A DNA stretch of 64,000 nt from Mycteria americana (lineage: Eukaryota > Chordata > Aves > Ciconiiformes > Ciconiidae). Positions 1 to 13,950 of this stretch are shown piece by piece. The notes below the pieces were generated by a model. The model made no database searches and was not told where the DNA came from. It was given only the letters and a program-made list of their open reading frames with translations. The stretch is from assembly GCF_035582795.1 (NCBI RefSeq), contig NC_134365.1:43008135-43072134 (forward strand), read 5' to 3'. Position 1 is the first letter of the stretch. Each line of letters begins with the position of its first letter. Both the position numbers and the translations under genes were made by a program.

Positions 1-3000
1 AGTCTCATTTTCTTATGCCAACTTTTTCTTGCTAGCAGCTAATTTCTCTTCTGGATTCCTCTAATGTTTCCCTAGTGCAAGAAACTACCAGCTCCTGACA
101 GAGGTCACAGGGAAACTCATTAAAAGTACAGCCTCCCGTCACCTCCACGGAGGACCCAAAACTCACATAACGCTGGTGGGCTGGAAAGTTTTATAAAATA
201 TCTTAATGCAATGCTGCTGTTAAACACCATGGGCAGAACACATAAACTAGAAAACCGCGAGCCCATCTCTCCTGGCTGGACCTATAGGATGATGGATGTG
301 TATTTGTTCCCAGTGCTCTGAGCACTTCCCACCTCCCGTGCTCATTCAGCAGTTCTGCGGGGCTGCCTTTGCTGCTGTGGGCAGCTGACGGCGGGCGCTG
401 ACAGTGCCCGGCACCGCAGGGTAGGTGTGGCATTGCAGGGGACGCCCCGGACAGAAATCCGACAGTACGCAGCTGATACCGGCAATTAATACACTTGGAC
501 AAAGAAGCAATTGCAGCAAAAACGGAGAGATCGATGTTATTATCCTGCCCAGCAGCAGCTCCAAATGGACTAGGAGAGTACAAGAAGCTGACCAATAACG
601 TGGATTTTTTTCGAAGAATAAAATCTCTTTTCTTTAATGAAATATTCCTTTAAATTGGTGTTGGATTTTTTCAGCCAACTGAACAAATACAATAGCAGAT
701 GGAGTCCCTGTTTCTTCTCCCAGCATGTTCACAGCTGGAATGTGCAAAGCCTTAATCTCCATTTATAATAATATTAGAAAATATATTTACATTCAGTGCT
801 GCTATGGAGTCTGAATGGTAAATAATGATGATTTCAATATATTGAGGTGGTTGGCAAGGTATTAGTGATCTGGGCCACAGTACTTTTCTGTCATGCTGCA
901 TACAGGAAGATTTCTTTAGGAAAATACCTATTTGATGCATTAATATGTACAACAAAATATAGAATTTTACCACTATAATCCTTCTACATAGTCCTGAGTT
1001 CCTTCATATGGACTTGGTTTTTAAAAAGAACGGTTCATAAAATGATCCTTTTAGTGTGACAAGGCGTAATTTGCCAGTGACTATCTAAGGACTAGAATAC
1101 TTTTAAGCTACAGTTTGGGAAAAAGAATCCAACAACTTGGGTATCCTTTTTATTATGTCTGATTTAAAGAAAACATCTGTTCCGGGGTCAGCCCTTCAGT
1201 AATGACCTGGCACAGTATGTGAGGGTGCTAATTAAATTTGGTATTGACACAAACTTGTGAGGTTTTGCTGGTGGAGGGAGAGATGGGAGCTGGTAATCGG
1301 ATGACCCAGAGGACTGAAGCAGCAGCAATCAAATTGCATCCGGCAGCGCAAGGTGGAGGACCAGGTACCAGGGGACTAATAAGAGGATAAACTCGGAGCT
1401 CATCGGCCGGAAAGTGCAGAGGGGGAGGAACACTTGGGTACAGCAGCCAAACTCAGGGTGACTGTGCTGGCAGTGTGATGCCTCCGAATCGTCCCAGGGG
1501 AGGTATTTCCAGCGGCAGGGAAATATGAGACAGTGGCTATCTTAAGGTACCATAATAGTTTGACACTATGAATTATTAATATCATAAATATTACAGATTA
1601 TCAATACATCGAGACTGAACATAAAACGCAGTAGCGGAGCAAACCTCCCACCTGCCTTTGGGGTGGAGTTTGGCCAATTTCTGGCACAGCTACCTGCTAC
1701 TGCAGTGGATTGGATCCGAAGACCCAGCTTGTTCCTGGCTGGGATCTGCCCCACCTGCCTTTAAGGACAACCCCTACATCATCCAGACCCCTACATCAGA
1801 GCCTGCCACCCAGGCTTGCTCTAGAGTCAAAAAGGAGCAGGTATTTTAGGAGCTGTGATCTGTCTGATCTATTTTAGACAGCTACTCTGGAAGTGCCTAT
1901 TTCACTCTGTCGCTAGACGTCTACATCTGCTCCGATGGCTCCCACCCTGCAGTCAGCAGGCTCAGCCGTGTAAATGCAGCCCAGCTGACTACGGGAAAGT
2001 TTTGCTAGAGAAACGCATTCCTCTCCATATATTACTATTGACATTCAATATACACAAGTATTTTAAAAATTTTATTTACTTTTTGGGGAGGTGTTATTTA
2101 CTTAGTTATATTTTTGTTCAGTATCCTTTAATGGGTTTGGAGGGAGAATTTATGTTTGGATTTTTGAACTGCAAATATCAATTGAAATGCCTGCTTCTTT
2201 AAGAATAAGTATTTTTGCTGGAAGCTGTTGACAAACTGAGTTTCTTAAAAAAAAAAAAGGCAAGGTTTTTAATTACTGTGGCAGTTTGTACACTTTTTTT
2301 TAGAAAACTGGGATTTTTAAAAAAAGATATAATAATTAAGGGATTTCTAGCCCTGGTGCAAATTCAGTAAGCTGGCTCTGAGTGTTTGTGAGAATCCCAG
2401 TCACAGATTTTGGATCTCGTTTGACTGACACGTTCTTCATTTCAGTATGGCAACAACTGAGAAAAAGCAAGATTTTTTACGTTGGTTGCCTTGGTTTTAC
2501 ACTGGTTACAGGAAGCTCAGTTGCTGTTTCATTCATGTCTCATAAGCGATTAAAGGCCTGATTTGGAAAGTAGGTGTGATGCCTGCGTATGTTCCTGGGG
2601 TGATGTTACCTGTTCGTGCAGTGGGATTCATGTTCCCAAATTCCCCAGAACAAGCACATTTGGGAACATCGAGCTTGTATATTGAGGACCAGGGCCTGAA
2701 GATGTACCAGTGCTTCCAAGAGAGAGCCACAAACAGTTTTTCTTGGAAAACAGAAGAGAGTGTATGTGACAGGTTTCTTATTTCTGACTGTGATCGTGCC
2801 CCTTCCTTCACCATCACTGAATGCCAGCTCTGTCCCTAGCAGACAGCCATTATTTATTATATCTGAGCCTTGCCATTATTTTGAGGTTTCAACATTAATC
2901 TCGTTGGACTCCATTATGTTGCTTGAGGTGTTTCAAGGTGGTTCAGGCGTACAGGGCAATCTCTGGGCAGTGCAGACCTGCCCTCCCGTCCTTCCTCACC

Positions 3001-6000
3001 AGAGGAGGCGATGCTTCAGTCCCATATTCACGCAGGTAGTCCCCACTCACTGAAGAAGTCCCGCTGAAGTAAATGGCAGCACCAGCACGAGTACGGATTT
3101 GTATAACCAGGCCGATCACTCTGGAAAATGTTGCCGTCAAAAGAAAGACAGCTCTCTAGATTACTGCTTTTCATATTCATGAAAGATGGCAGAACCGCAG
3201 AAGAATGAAAGTAAACACCATACATAATTTAACAAATATTCACCACGGAAATATTTTTAAGATTACCTGCAGAAGTCCCAGAAATATGTAAATAATTAAT
3301 GTTGTGTGGTGTGGAAAACAACAAGAGCCCTCACGCAGTTTGCCATGCTGACTGCTGGTGGTACTGCTCTGATGCAGCTGCACCAGACGCTGGCACAGAT
3401 TTCATTCTGACAGTGTGTCGTAGTTGTTTTCAGTGCCGCGCTCGGGCTCATGAGCTCACCTGCAGCCCCGTTTCCACTGGCAGGCAGTACATCTGCTTTC
3501 TCTCTGTCCTGAGAGCCCAGCCGTGTGTTTAGGAGAGTTGGGTTTAGGCTAGGTTTCCCTGGCACCTGCCTCGGTGTTATTTCCAGCCAGCTGTTGCTTG
3601 CTGTGGCACTGAGTAAATGTCACTGAATGCAAGTTTTTGATGGGGTGGGATTTGGGGCGAAGGATGGACGGAAAAGAGTGGAAGTCCTGTTGGGATGCCA
3701 CGTCTACCCACATACACCTGCTTTGAAATGAAAAGGAAAAATACAGAAGGCAGAGTATAAACCACCAGGTATTAGCAAAGAGCAGAGGACTGGCAATACT
3801 GGTTGGGACTGGTATTCCCTCGAGAACAGTATCCTCTGTCCAAAAGCAGCTTAGACCAGCTGCTTCCAAGAAAGGACAAGAAACCTGGACGCTGCTATTA
3901 CTGGCTAGTTTCTTCCCCATAAAACTTCTTCCGTACCTGTATTAAATGAAGGGGATGTTATGCCCTGAGAAATGAGTGTTTACGCTCATCTCAAAACTCA
4001 TGTCTTTTAATCCTTAGCAAATAATCACTTCCAGCAACGTGACTAGAAATAGAAAGCTTTCTTAAACAGATGCAAGGATTCCTGCATTCCAGTGTGGGTA
4101 TATGGTTTGATGCTCCTCCCGTTTCAAGTTGGCAAAAATAAAGGCAATGAAAGGCAAGCAAAAGTAGGCCAAAACAAAGCCAAAAATCTTCAATAATTTG
4201 ATTTCAGAGACCAAAGAGGGAAGGCACTGTTACGTACTGCAGAGCGCAGGAGAGAGGCCATCATCGTTCCAGGCTGGGTTAATGCAAAGCCGCAGAGCCC
4301 TGGGAAGGTGGTTTGTTTTCTTCCCTCTCTCTATACCATGTAGATATGGCCTTTGAGTAACCTGGGCATATAGCAGAAGAAATGTCAAGAGATCAAACTG
4401 AGTTTATTTTTCTGGGAATACCCATCAAGCTGCAAGACAGAAAAGGTCACTGTCTTTTTGACAGGGTTTAAAAACGTCCCCCACATGCTACAGCCGATGC
4501 AAATGCAAAGCTCGTGTAATTCTGGGAAAGCTGCAGTGGTCCTAGTGGTGCTTCTTTCTTGGTTCTCTGAAGAGAGAAGCCAATTAGAAATATCAGCTAC
4601 ACTTTTTAAATCCTAACTGCAACAAGTGTAGGCTTTTCTATTTACTTTATTATATTGTAGGCACTCCAGCTGTTAGAATAACGGCAGTCACTGTGGGATT
4701 TGTAGGAAATTTGGTCTTACAAGGCACCTCTTTCAGGAATGGCTGCAGGTAAGTCCTCCAGAGCACCGTTTAATCAAATGGTTGTAGCCATTAATTATTT
4801 TTCACTAGAAGCCAGATATATTTAAAAGAGTGAGATGCTGAATCCTGAACACTCCAAAAAACGGTGAACAAAAACTCCCTGCCTTGAGTTACACAGATGT
4901 AATTAAAATTTCATTTTCGTTTAAAAAAAAAAAAGTAAATCATTATTCTTTTACAAAGAGCTATTTTTTAATTAGAGAAGCCAGTTTCTGCTTAGCACAT
5001 TTAAGACTTCAGCTGCATTGAATGAAGTACTATGGATTCATATACAGCATCCCTCTCCTTAGCGTTTCAGGGCTGTGCGGGCACCGGGTACAGGAGAGAG
5101 CAACACACCTCTGCGGGATCTTCCAGGCAAGCGTTTCTGAGCCCTTTGCAAACATGACTCAATATCTGGAGGTGAGATCATTAGGTATTATTAGCGCTGT
5201 TGGTTTGTAAGTGGCACAGAGAGACTAAGGGATTAAGGACTGCATCTCGTGCCTCCTCCGTGTTGTGCATCGGGGTGGGACAGCACCCAAGCAGTACATC
5301 TCTATGTGTTTGCCCAGCCCTGGGCTGCAGCTGTTGTCCTCAGCTTCTTCTCCAGCCTGGGACATGCTCCTTCCAAAGGGAGAGGGGGCAGAGCCGTGCC
5401 CTTCCCTCCAGCCAAGCGTCTCGGCGTTGGGCAGCGGGGGCTGAGCAGCAGCTCCGTGGGCAAGTGTGCGTGCGTGTGAGGGAAGATGGAAGAACCCCCA
5501 GCACCTCACTGGGCTGATGAGGAGGGGGCAGGGGCCAAACCTGGTCTGTGAGGAGCTGCCCGACGGCTGAGTCGGAGCCCAGATGCAGTGAATCACCCCG
5601 GCCGCATGATTCGCAGCCCTTCTTGCCTTCATGAGGAGCTGGTCCAAAAAATTTCCACCCACATTTTATATGGCAAAAAGGGCCTGTTTTTCAAAATATG
5701 TTTGGTTTCTCCCGGTTTTGTCAATGAGCTCAGCACAGATCAGTGGTTTCCTCTGTGCCCTTAAGAGTGAGTCAAGTCCTCCACTCCCACTGCTCCTCCA
5801 TGCAATGGGAGTCATCAGTTTCCTTATGTCCCAGGTGTGTGGTCAGGCAAAGGGCATGGAAAGCAGAGCTGGCTGTGAAAATGCCGGCAAGTAACCACTC
5901 TTGAATCCAAATGGCAAAGAAGGGCTCTTTCTCCAGAAAACATTCGGCTGCGAAGAAACCAGGTCTGCTGCAAGCCCCTGCCAGGGAGGTGCAAGTGAGC

Positions 6001-6600
6001 TTCTGCCTGTGAAGAGCAGAGCTCCCCTGGGAAAAGGCTTTTTCTGTAATTCCCACCTCATCCATGTTTTTCTTTCAGCATCTATTCAGTGTTAATTATT
6101 GTTTCAGACTCTACCCATTTCTCTTGTCTTTTTTCCCCAGGCAATTGCTGCAAGGCACTTGAAGGTTAATGGGCCATGTGTTTATTTTTAGCTCTGCGTC
6201 TCTTTAACATAGGAGAACCTGGCTGATGGCAAAATAAGCGCCTCTAGCCAGCATGAACAGTTTCTGCTTCCAGTGCCCTTCCAGATATTATTTCATATTT
6301 TTTTTCAATGAAATGATGGCAAACACCCAGTGACCTGCTGCATAAGACGCAACACATGGACTCTTGCATCTCTATGACAGGCACCTGCAGGTAAGGACTG
6401 CCTGAAAGGGCAGAAATGCTTCCAGCAAATTGTGGTGCACCAGCTTCAGCAACGCTGCGGGTGCACAGAAACAGCAGAAAATGGAAGAACACTCCAAAAA
6501 AGACACCGCTCCCCTGTGCAAATCGTAGACTCCCCCCTCCACCCCAGCTGGAAGGACAGGGTGCTTCGTGAAAGCCACATCAGCGCTGAATGACCCCAGA
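1..6600. other. Intergenic, nothing recognised
   Basis: Mixed-composition DNA with only short reading frames. No CR1 or LTR sequence, splice-consistent exons or RNA genes recognised. Confidence 0.6.
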
Positions 6601-9600
6601 AAACGTGAAACTGTAATGAAGGTCTAACCAGTAGCGATGGAGACAAAATGCTCACACAGATGGGACAAAATGCTCACACAGACGTAGGGACAGCCCTGAA
6701 TAAGCCCGTGGCCTTATGAGGAGAATTTGCCACACAAAAACATCCTCCTGGCCCAGGCTGTCGTGTCTCAAACAGCTCATATGCCGGCACATATGCCGGG
6801 GTGGTGCAGAGCCCGCAGAGCTCGGGACAGACCTAGAGACAGAGCTCAAAGGCAACGACGGTAACTGAGATGCGCACGCACTGGTGCAAGCCATGAGATG
6901 TCCCCAGAAAGGGAGGGACCAACCTGAAAACAACAGGTATCTTCAATAACTTCAAGTCACACGGAGGGGTGCCGAGTGGCAGAATTAGTGGTATTGGCGC
7001 AGAAAGAAAAGCCAGGAGCAGTAGAAGTGGGTAAAACTCACTTTGCATTACAGTCGCTGCACAGGAGGGTGTAGGATCTCAGGGTGGAAATCATCAGACG
7101 GACTGCAGATATTTCTAGGGTGTGATTCGTCTCACCCCAAAGGAGATGTCAGCATTCAGTCAGAGGAATTGTACCATTTCTCAGTCACAAGACTGCAAAG
7201 GTGCATACCTTTGGCGTCACAAGGGAGAGCCACCGGCGTGGTTCAGTGACCAGTGACTGTAGGGAAAAAAATATGGCCTCCCCACCAAAAGTATGTTGTT
7301 AGCCACTGCCCATGGACAGAGACAGAGCTGGTGAGCTACAATAATACCAGGTATATAATTCTGTATGATGGGACACAACCCTGCAAAAAAATTGTCGCAG
7401 TGGTTACCACTGAGAGGCCAAGGTGGCACATTCCCAGCCCCTGTTATGGGTATATGGGAAAGTTCTTAATGCTAAATGGGACTTTTCTGAAAGGCATCAG
7501 GATGTTCATTCAAAGGAGCTACAGGAAAAGCTGTTAAAAAGGTTGAATCTGGGCCTTTCCATTTAGTTTAATTTAATTCCATTAATTTCCTTAAGGAATT
7601 GAGAAGTCTAAGGAAAGAACCAGGTATATTTTATACTGGTCTTAGATGAACAACATGACTGATAAATTGCTAAGGCTTATTGTGCATGCAGAAGAGCCTA
7701 GGGAGGTAGAACAGGCCTTTCTGAGCAGCAGCTGGGCAAAACCACATATATATTCTGCTTTTTTATTTTTCCGGAGCTAGCCCTTGCCAAGGCCCTCTTG
7801 CGTGGCGGTTCCTGCTGTTACTGGTACCAGCATGGCCAGCCTGGCAGGCAGACACAGGTGCAAGGGGCTGGAGAAGGTGAGAGGAAAGGCGATGTGCGTG
7901 GGGAAGGTACTGGAGGAGGATGGTGAGAACTGACAGGGTGTTCATGCCCTGGATAAAGGCTCCCCGGGGATGACACCACCAATGCTGAGGAACCGGGGTG
8001 CTGGCGCTTCAGAGGAGACTCAGGGTGGCCCAGAGGTCTCAGAGCTGGTTTGTTGGTAATTAGTGGGTATGCTGTTTGTGTGCAGCTGGAGTTCTTCGTG
8101 AGGTCCACATGGGCTGCTGACTGCAGTGGTGGGTGGGTGTGAGTGAGGGCAACGCGACGAGCTGAGAGATGCTCTCTGAAGAGCCGCTGGATGCTGCAGG
8201 TACGGTTGTGTTCAGCCCTGGTCAGCAGGGACTGACACCGAGGTGGAGCCAGGATGCCTGCTGGCTTGCAGCGTGTGCCGCAAAGCCCACCTGACCAAGG
8301 GGAGGGCACAGGGCAGGACGGGCATCGTCCCCCGGAAAGCCCAGGGGAGCACCACCAGAGCTGCAAGCTTAGTGCCTGGCCGGGGGCAAAAGGAGATGGT
8401 GTCCAACTGCAGGAGCTTTCACCTCTCCTCTGAGCAACTAGGCATTTGCAGGCTGCTGTTTGGCCGTGGTATTTTTAACTCATTTTGATTCTTTTTGAGG
8501 GTCATTTCAGAAGCAGCGAGTGCGTACGGGGTACCTGGAGTGGCAGGTCTGACTCAGCAGTAGCTTGGTGGCTGAGGCACAGAAGTGGGAGAGGCACCTT
8601 CGGCACTGCGCCTTTCCCTGGTGCTGCAAGGGAACAAAGCTCCTTGTCCCCCCGTCTGCCCTCGCCCGCTCCACCACCCCGAGGACTACACCGATGCCTT
8701 GCGAAACGGCCCATCTGCAGCCTTGCGAGGGGTTGTGCAATGGGATTAGGAGATTGCTTGCCCGTCTGATCGTCAGAAACACAAAAAGCTCCACAAGGTC
8801 AATATACGTGAACGCTAGTTTTATCTCCTTGAAAATGCATGCTGTGTGAAGGGCTCACCAGCTGCACGGTTTCCCTTATGACTGTTTAACATGTGATGTT
8901 TTGACCAGGGCTGTGATGGGCGGCACCTTTTAGTGGCCTTTTAGTGGCCACATCTGCCATGGTCCACGCTTGAATCTTCTACTTTGGAAGAAGCATGTGA
9001 TCTTGGCGCACGCTGGCGTGATGCTGGGTTTTCCATAGAGCTGCACCCACTCACGCCAGAAGAACGAAGGACCTGTATAGCTTAACGAAGCAGAACAGGG
9101 CTTATTCCTGCAGTGTTGCGGTTGCTGTTCAATGTAGAGCATGAATTTTGACCAACAGGACACTCTTCTTGGCCTCACATTTATTTTATACCCTGCTTGG
9201 TGTGCATGGTGCTTTTAAATCTCAGGGCTTTTCCTGATGGTTTCCTAGACTAGTTTTCATATTGACCTGGGGTCTGCAACGCCGGAATTGACACCACCAG
9301 AGCTTTCTCTAAAGGACTTCCACGACACTTCATACACCACGCATGATCCCCTCCCAGCGACTTACCCGTCAGGTAGGCGCAGCAATGTGGCTTTGCTGGG
9401 CTATAATTTAGCAGCCCAATTACATGAAATACACAGCTCCCAAGGCTGATTTTCTAGCCCGGGAACCTTGCTGATTGCACAGGCAAAACCTGTAGATGAA
9501 GGCTGTATGCCGCACTACCTCTTTGCAGGACAGTGACACAGCGGTCTCCCGTGCAAGTGGCAGGAAAAGCGGGAGCCAGGGCTGCTCTCAAAGGTGGGGC

Positions 9601-11261
9601 TTGGCTCCTGCTTTGCGGGTCAGCCCAGGACTGGGCAGCAGCTGCAAGGAGAAACACCTTCTGGCGAGCTCCCCTTTCAACAGGTGGCTCCGCATGGTTA
9701 TCTTCGGTTTTGAAGGACTTTCTTCAAAGCAGGCGGCAGGAAAAAACCCACCTGTGGCTCGGATGCTCCTGGCTTCCTCCTAGCCTTCCCTCAGTCTCAC
9801 TCCAGGAGTGAAATCTGGGAGAGGGCAAGGATCACCTCTCTCCTTTCATGTCAGTAATAAAGCACGAAAAGATAAAGCGACAAACCCAGGAGAGGCCAGG
9901 GCAGGGGACCAGGGGCTTAGCCTGGGGCAGAGGTGCTGAGCTGCGGAGATGCAGAGCTGGACGAGGATGGGTGAGCAAGCCCCATCCATTTTTGTTCCTC
10001 CAGTTGTGGCATTTTAATAATGCATGATTCAGGAAAGTGCTGCATACAGCAATTACGCATAAAGCCCATCCAACTCATGTGTGAACGAAGACTGAAATAT
10101 TAAGTTTGCCCTTAGCCCTTAATAAGGAACAAGTTGAGTCCCATTTGGATCATTGATTTCAAGTGAGAGTTCAATACCAAAATGCTTTTGACATATTTGC
10201 CAGCTCTGTAGTTTGTAGAAGTTATTTGCTGTCGCTGCATTTTCAATTTGTCTCCTGACTCTGGGAGCAGAGTTGGCAGGTGTGATCTCAGAGAGGGGGA
10301 CATCTCCAGTTAACTGACGCTGGTGGCTGGCCTCCGGGATGACAAGGTGATGAGTTTGGCTCATAGAAGATGCTGGGAGCCCCTGTTCCATAGCCAGCCT
10401 CTCTGGGGAAAGCACAGGGACTGGCAGGAGAAGGACAGGGGTTCATCCACTCCTGTCAGCTCCACCCCATTTCACATTCCAGGGGTCAACGCACATGCTA
10501 GGAGGACCTGTGTGCAAGTTCATGACAGGACTTGAGATTGAATATGAAGCCTTTCTCAGTCCAGGGGGGAAATATTTCACTGAACTGGATGGCTTTTGAC
10601 CACATTTTGGGTCCATACAACTCCATTAGCTTATAAAACCTTACTAAGCTGGAAGCCCTTCTCTGGTGGAGACCAGTTCATTCTGTGAAAGCTATTTGGC
10701 AACATTTTGCAGTGCATTTTATGCCTTTTTTTCATTTTGGAGCAGGCGAACTCCATGCCAGATGCTCTTCCATCTTCTTGCTTTCCTTCCCTGCCGTTGA
10801 CAGTGATTCACATCCACTGAGGGCAGAAAAGCCACCCAAGAACTTAGATTTTGAAAAATAATGCTTAGTAATTAAATAAAAACTTGCACAGAGATTAGCC
10901 AATTTCCTGTGATTAATACCAACTATAAGTTTTATTAATGAGCATTTCAACCAAGGAATGCATTTTCTAAGTCTATAAAGTATCTGCTATATTTTCCCGA
11001 GTTCTTTCATAGTCTTGTAATTATAAAAGCCTGATGTGTTTTTATCTCTACAATGTAATTGCCAGCTGGGATCAGGAAGGAATGTATCCTCATGTCATAT
11101 AGATATGGACCACTATCCCAAGAGCATTACGGTGTGGGGGTTTTTTGTCTTCTGTGGCTTCAGAAATAGGTCACTGCTGAAGAAATAGGAGACTGTTGGC
11201 AAATTCTGGTGTTACAGTTTATGCACTCCTGTACAATCGGGGCATCTGATGTGAATGGAGG
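6601..11261. other. Intergenic, no supported gene
   Basis: Apart from the open stretch at 7043-7537 there are small tandem duplications: gacaaaatgctcacacaga twice at about 6643-6682, and cttttagtggc twice at about 8925-8947. Several frames of 80-180 codons in GC-richer DNA (for example 7818-8366 minus) overlap on both strands and show no family. Confidence 0.55.
7043..7537 (+). other. Unassigned open stretch broken by one stop
   Basis: Frame 2 is open from about 7043 to 7537 except for TGA at 7247-7249. The second half (about 94 codons) reads IWPPHQKYVVSHCPWTETEL and later HIPSPCYGYMGKFLMLNGTF, and has a protein-like balance with several Cys, Trp and an NNT and an NGT site. I do not recognise the family. 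A decayed retroelement gene or chance are both possible. Confidence 0.25.
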
Positions 11262-11336
11262 CATCCTCATTGCAGGGGGGCTGGACCAGATGAGCTTTAA
11301 AGGTCTCTTCCAACCCAAACTATTCTATGATTCTAT
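11262..11336 (+). mobile_element. CR1 LINE 3' end, very short
   Basis: Reads ttgcaggggggctggaccag, atgagctttaaaggtctctt, ccaacccaaactattctatg, attctat: the last 75 bp of a CR1 with terminal repeats. Confidence 0.93.
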
Positions 11337-12174
11337 CCTGGTCTCTGGGTCTCCTGGTCTCTAAGGACATCTTGGTCCTTATTCCCAAATCTGGTCCATT
11401 TTGCTGAGGATTAGGGTAATATGCTGCAAGTTTTTGCAGGGGTACCTTTGTGCCACCAGGCTGCTTCTCGGGGTCCCTGCAAAAGGAAAGCCGGCGCTGC
11501 TGGAGGCTTTGACTGATGGTGACGAAGTACGATGCGACCTCAGAAACAGGGAAAGTGAAGGAAGACATTCACGCTTCAGGTGTCGGCCCCTCTATGTCAG
11601 TAAGGCCAGGGCTTTCCCAGGGCGGGTGAGAAGGTGTGTGGCTCCTTGGAGCCACGTGAAGACAGGGAGGAGAGGGCACGTAGCGCTGCAGAGACCAGCA
11701 CCCTGTGGCAGAGGGGGCCGAGCCGGGGAAGGGAAAAGGACCATCTTCCTGTTGGAGTTATGAATTAATAAATCAGACCCCAGGCAGGGGGATGCATTGC
11801 TTGCAAGGCCCCCGTGCGTGTGAGTTTGTGCGGAGGGAGGAATGACGATCGGGACGACAGGATGCCAGAGACGCTCTGCCAGCTACGTTGGATGTCCTCT
11901 GTGCAGGGCCACCTTCCCAGGGCACAGATGTGGGGCTGCAAAACCATGTGTAAAATGCTGGAGCACAGCCCACCCGCACAGCCCGGTTGCCGCGCCAGCG
12001 TGCAGTCCCAGCCATGCGGGCAGCAGGCCATTTGGCAGGGGCAGCGGTGCAGGCACGGGTCGGTGGGGGATGTACCTCTGGGATGTTCATGGACATGGTG
12101 CTCTGAGGGACCAGCACAGGGAGACATAAGGGCAAAGTGTGAAGAAGGTCCTTCCCCACCCCAGAGTGTCCCCC

Positions 12175-12750
12175 TGTCGTGGTTTAGCCCCAGCCGGCAA
12201 CTGAGCCCCACGCAGCCGCTCGCTCACTCGCCCCGGTGGGATGGGGGAGAGAATCCAAAGAGTAAAAGTGAGAAAACTCGTGGGTTGAGATAAAGACACT
12301 TTAATAGGGAAAGCAAAAGCTGCGCACACAAGCAAAGCAGAACAAGGAATTCATTCACTCCTTCCCATGGGCAGGCAGGTGTTCAGCCATCTCCAGGAAA
12401 GCAGGGCTCCATCACGCGTAACGGTTACTTGGGAAGACAAACGCCATCACTCCGAATGTCCCCCCTTCCTTCTTCTTCCCCAGCTTTATATACTGAGCAT
12501 GACGCCATGTGGTATGGGATATCCCTTTGGTCAGTTGGGGTCAGCTGTCCCAGCCGTGTCCCCTCCCAGCTTCTTGTGCACCTGGCAGAGCACGGGAAGC
12601 TGAGAAGTCCTTGATTTAGTGTAAACACCAGTTAGCAACAGCCAAAACATCAGCATGTTATCAATATTATTCTCATACTAAAATCCAAAACACAGCACTA
12701 TACCAGCTGCTATAAAGAAAATGAGCTCTGTCTCAGCTGAAACCAGGACA
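12175..12750 (-). mobile_element. Solo LTR A of an avian endogenous retrovirus
   Basis: 576 bp starting TGTCGTGGTT and ending AAACCAGGACA, so TG...CA with imperfect inverted ends. It is flanked by the 6-bp duplication tccccc (12169-12174 and 12751-12756). On the minus strand there is a TATA box TATATAAA (12485-12492) and, about 180 bp downstream, an ATTAAA poly(A) signal (12300-12305), giving U3-R-U5 in the minus orientation. No retroviral internal sequence is found beside it, so it is a solo LTR from recombination. I associate this LTR type with non-galliform birds; family name not assigned. Confidence 0.9.
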
Positions 12751-13458
12751 TCCCCCCAGCAGGCCGCTGCACTTGGTGCGTGGTGCTACACCCACCTCCA
12801 GTTCCTCGCCAGCTTTCATCTGGAAATAAGCATTATTTAAACGGTTTGAAGGTGCTGTGAAATAATTCCCCCAAACCGAAGAGACAGATGCTGAAGAGCA
12901 CTTTGTGATGAATAAATGATGTGACAAAAAGGAACAAGAGTCAGTACGCAGGCGCTTCCCCCCCTCACGCACACAGGCAGAGCTCTTCCCTGCCACCTCT
13001 TCACAACTTCTTTACCCTTTGGAGTTTATAGTCATATAAATATGTACCCTATACTCTAGTATACCCTATAGTCTAGTTTATATGATCTTCTCAGTTATTG
13101 CTTCCATTCTCCCTAGCCCTTGACCAAAACACACTGCGCAGCCTGACCCACCTTTGAGATAATTTATTTACGCTCTTTCTTTGCAGTGCTGAGTCTTAGC
13201 AAACCTTGCCCAATTGCTGAGAGCCTTTTTGTCCCTCTGCACAGCAACGGAAGGGGGGCACGGCACTCATTGGGCCCGCTCCCACAGCCCCCAAACACAT
13301 GACTACTCCCGCTGCCTTCACGTAAATGAAAACCGCAGGATCAGAGCCTTAAGGGCTAGAAAATATTCTAGCGTTAATAGTTATTCATTCTCATTTGGCA
13401 ACTCAGCTTGCACTTTGAGAAATAACTGCTGAGCGGGCAGGAGAGCCCGGAGGGAAGG

Positions 13459-13494
13459 AAGGAGCTCCAGGAGCTCCTTCGCGGCAGGAGCTCC
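13459..13494. repeat. Cluster of GGAGCTCC palindromes
   Basis: GGAGCTCC occurs at 13461-13468, 13470-13477 and 13487-13494. The first two form a 21-bp palindrome with a single central base (13459-13479). Confidence 0.8.
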
Positions 13495-13950
13495 TAACTC
13501 CGAACCCCGAGCAGCTCAAGCGATACGTGCTGCCTGTCAGAGGCAAGTAACAGGCAAGGAGACAGCACTGGTTTTAATTTAACAGGGCAACTTACCATTT
13601 TTGCAGAATGCTGCCTGTAATGTTCCGCCTCTTTACGGCACGAGTGGCCTTTGTGGCCGGACAGAGAGAGCTCAAGTGTTTGCAAGTCGCCAGGCAGGAA
13701 CAAAACGTCTCTTCTGTTCCTCCCAACTGCCCGACTTGCTGGGGAGCAGCCATCCCCTGCGCGCATTGAGCCAAAGTCAACGGGAATCCGACACGGTGGG
13801 TCTGCTTCCCCAGGGATGCCGGCACCCCTTTCGCAGGCGGCGCGGCTGCGTTGGTGGCAGCTGGGCACGAGCCGCCTGGCCCTAGCAGCGGTGCGGCGGC
13901 ACCGGAGCAGTGCCGGGACACCCGGCTTCTTAGCCCCCGTGCAGTGCTGG

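Noticed and set aside
7818-8366. 182-codon minus-strand frame rich in Pro, Ser, Cys and His
   Set aside because: GC-rich DNA with overlapping frames on both strands; no family and no exon signals.
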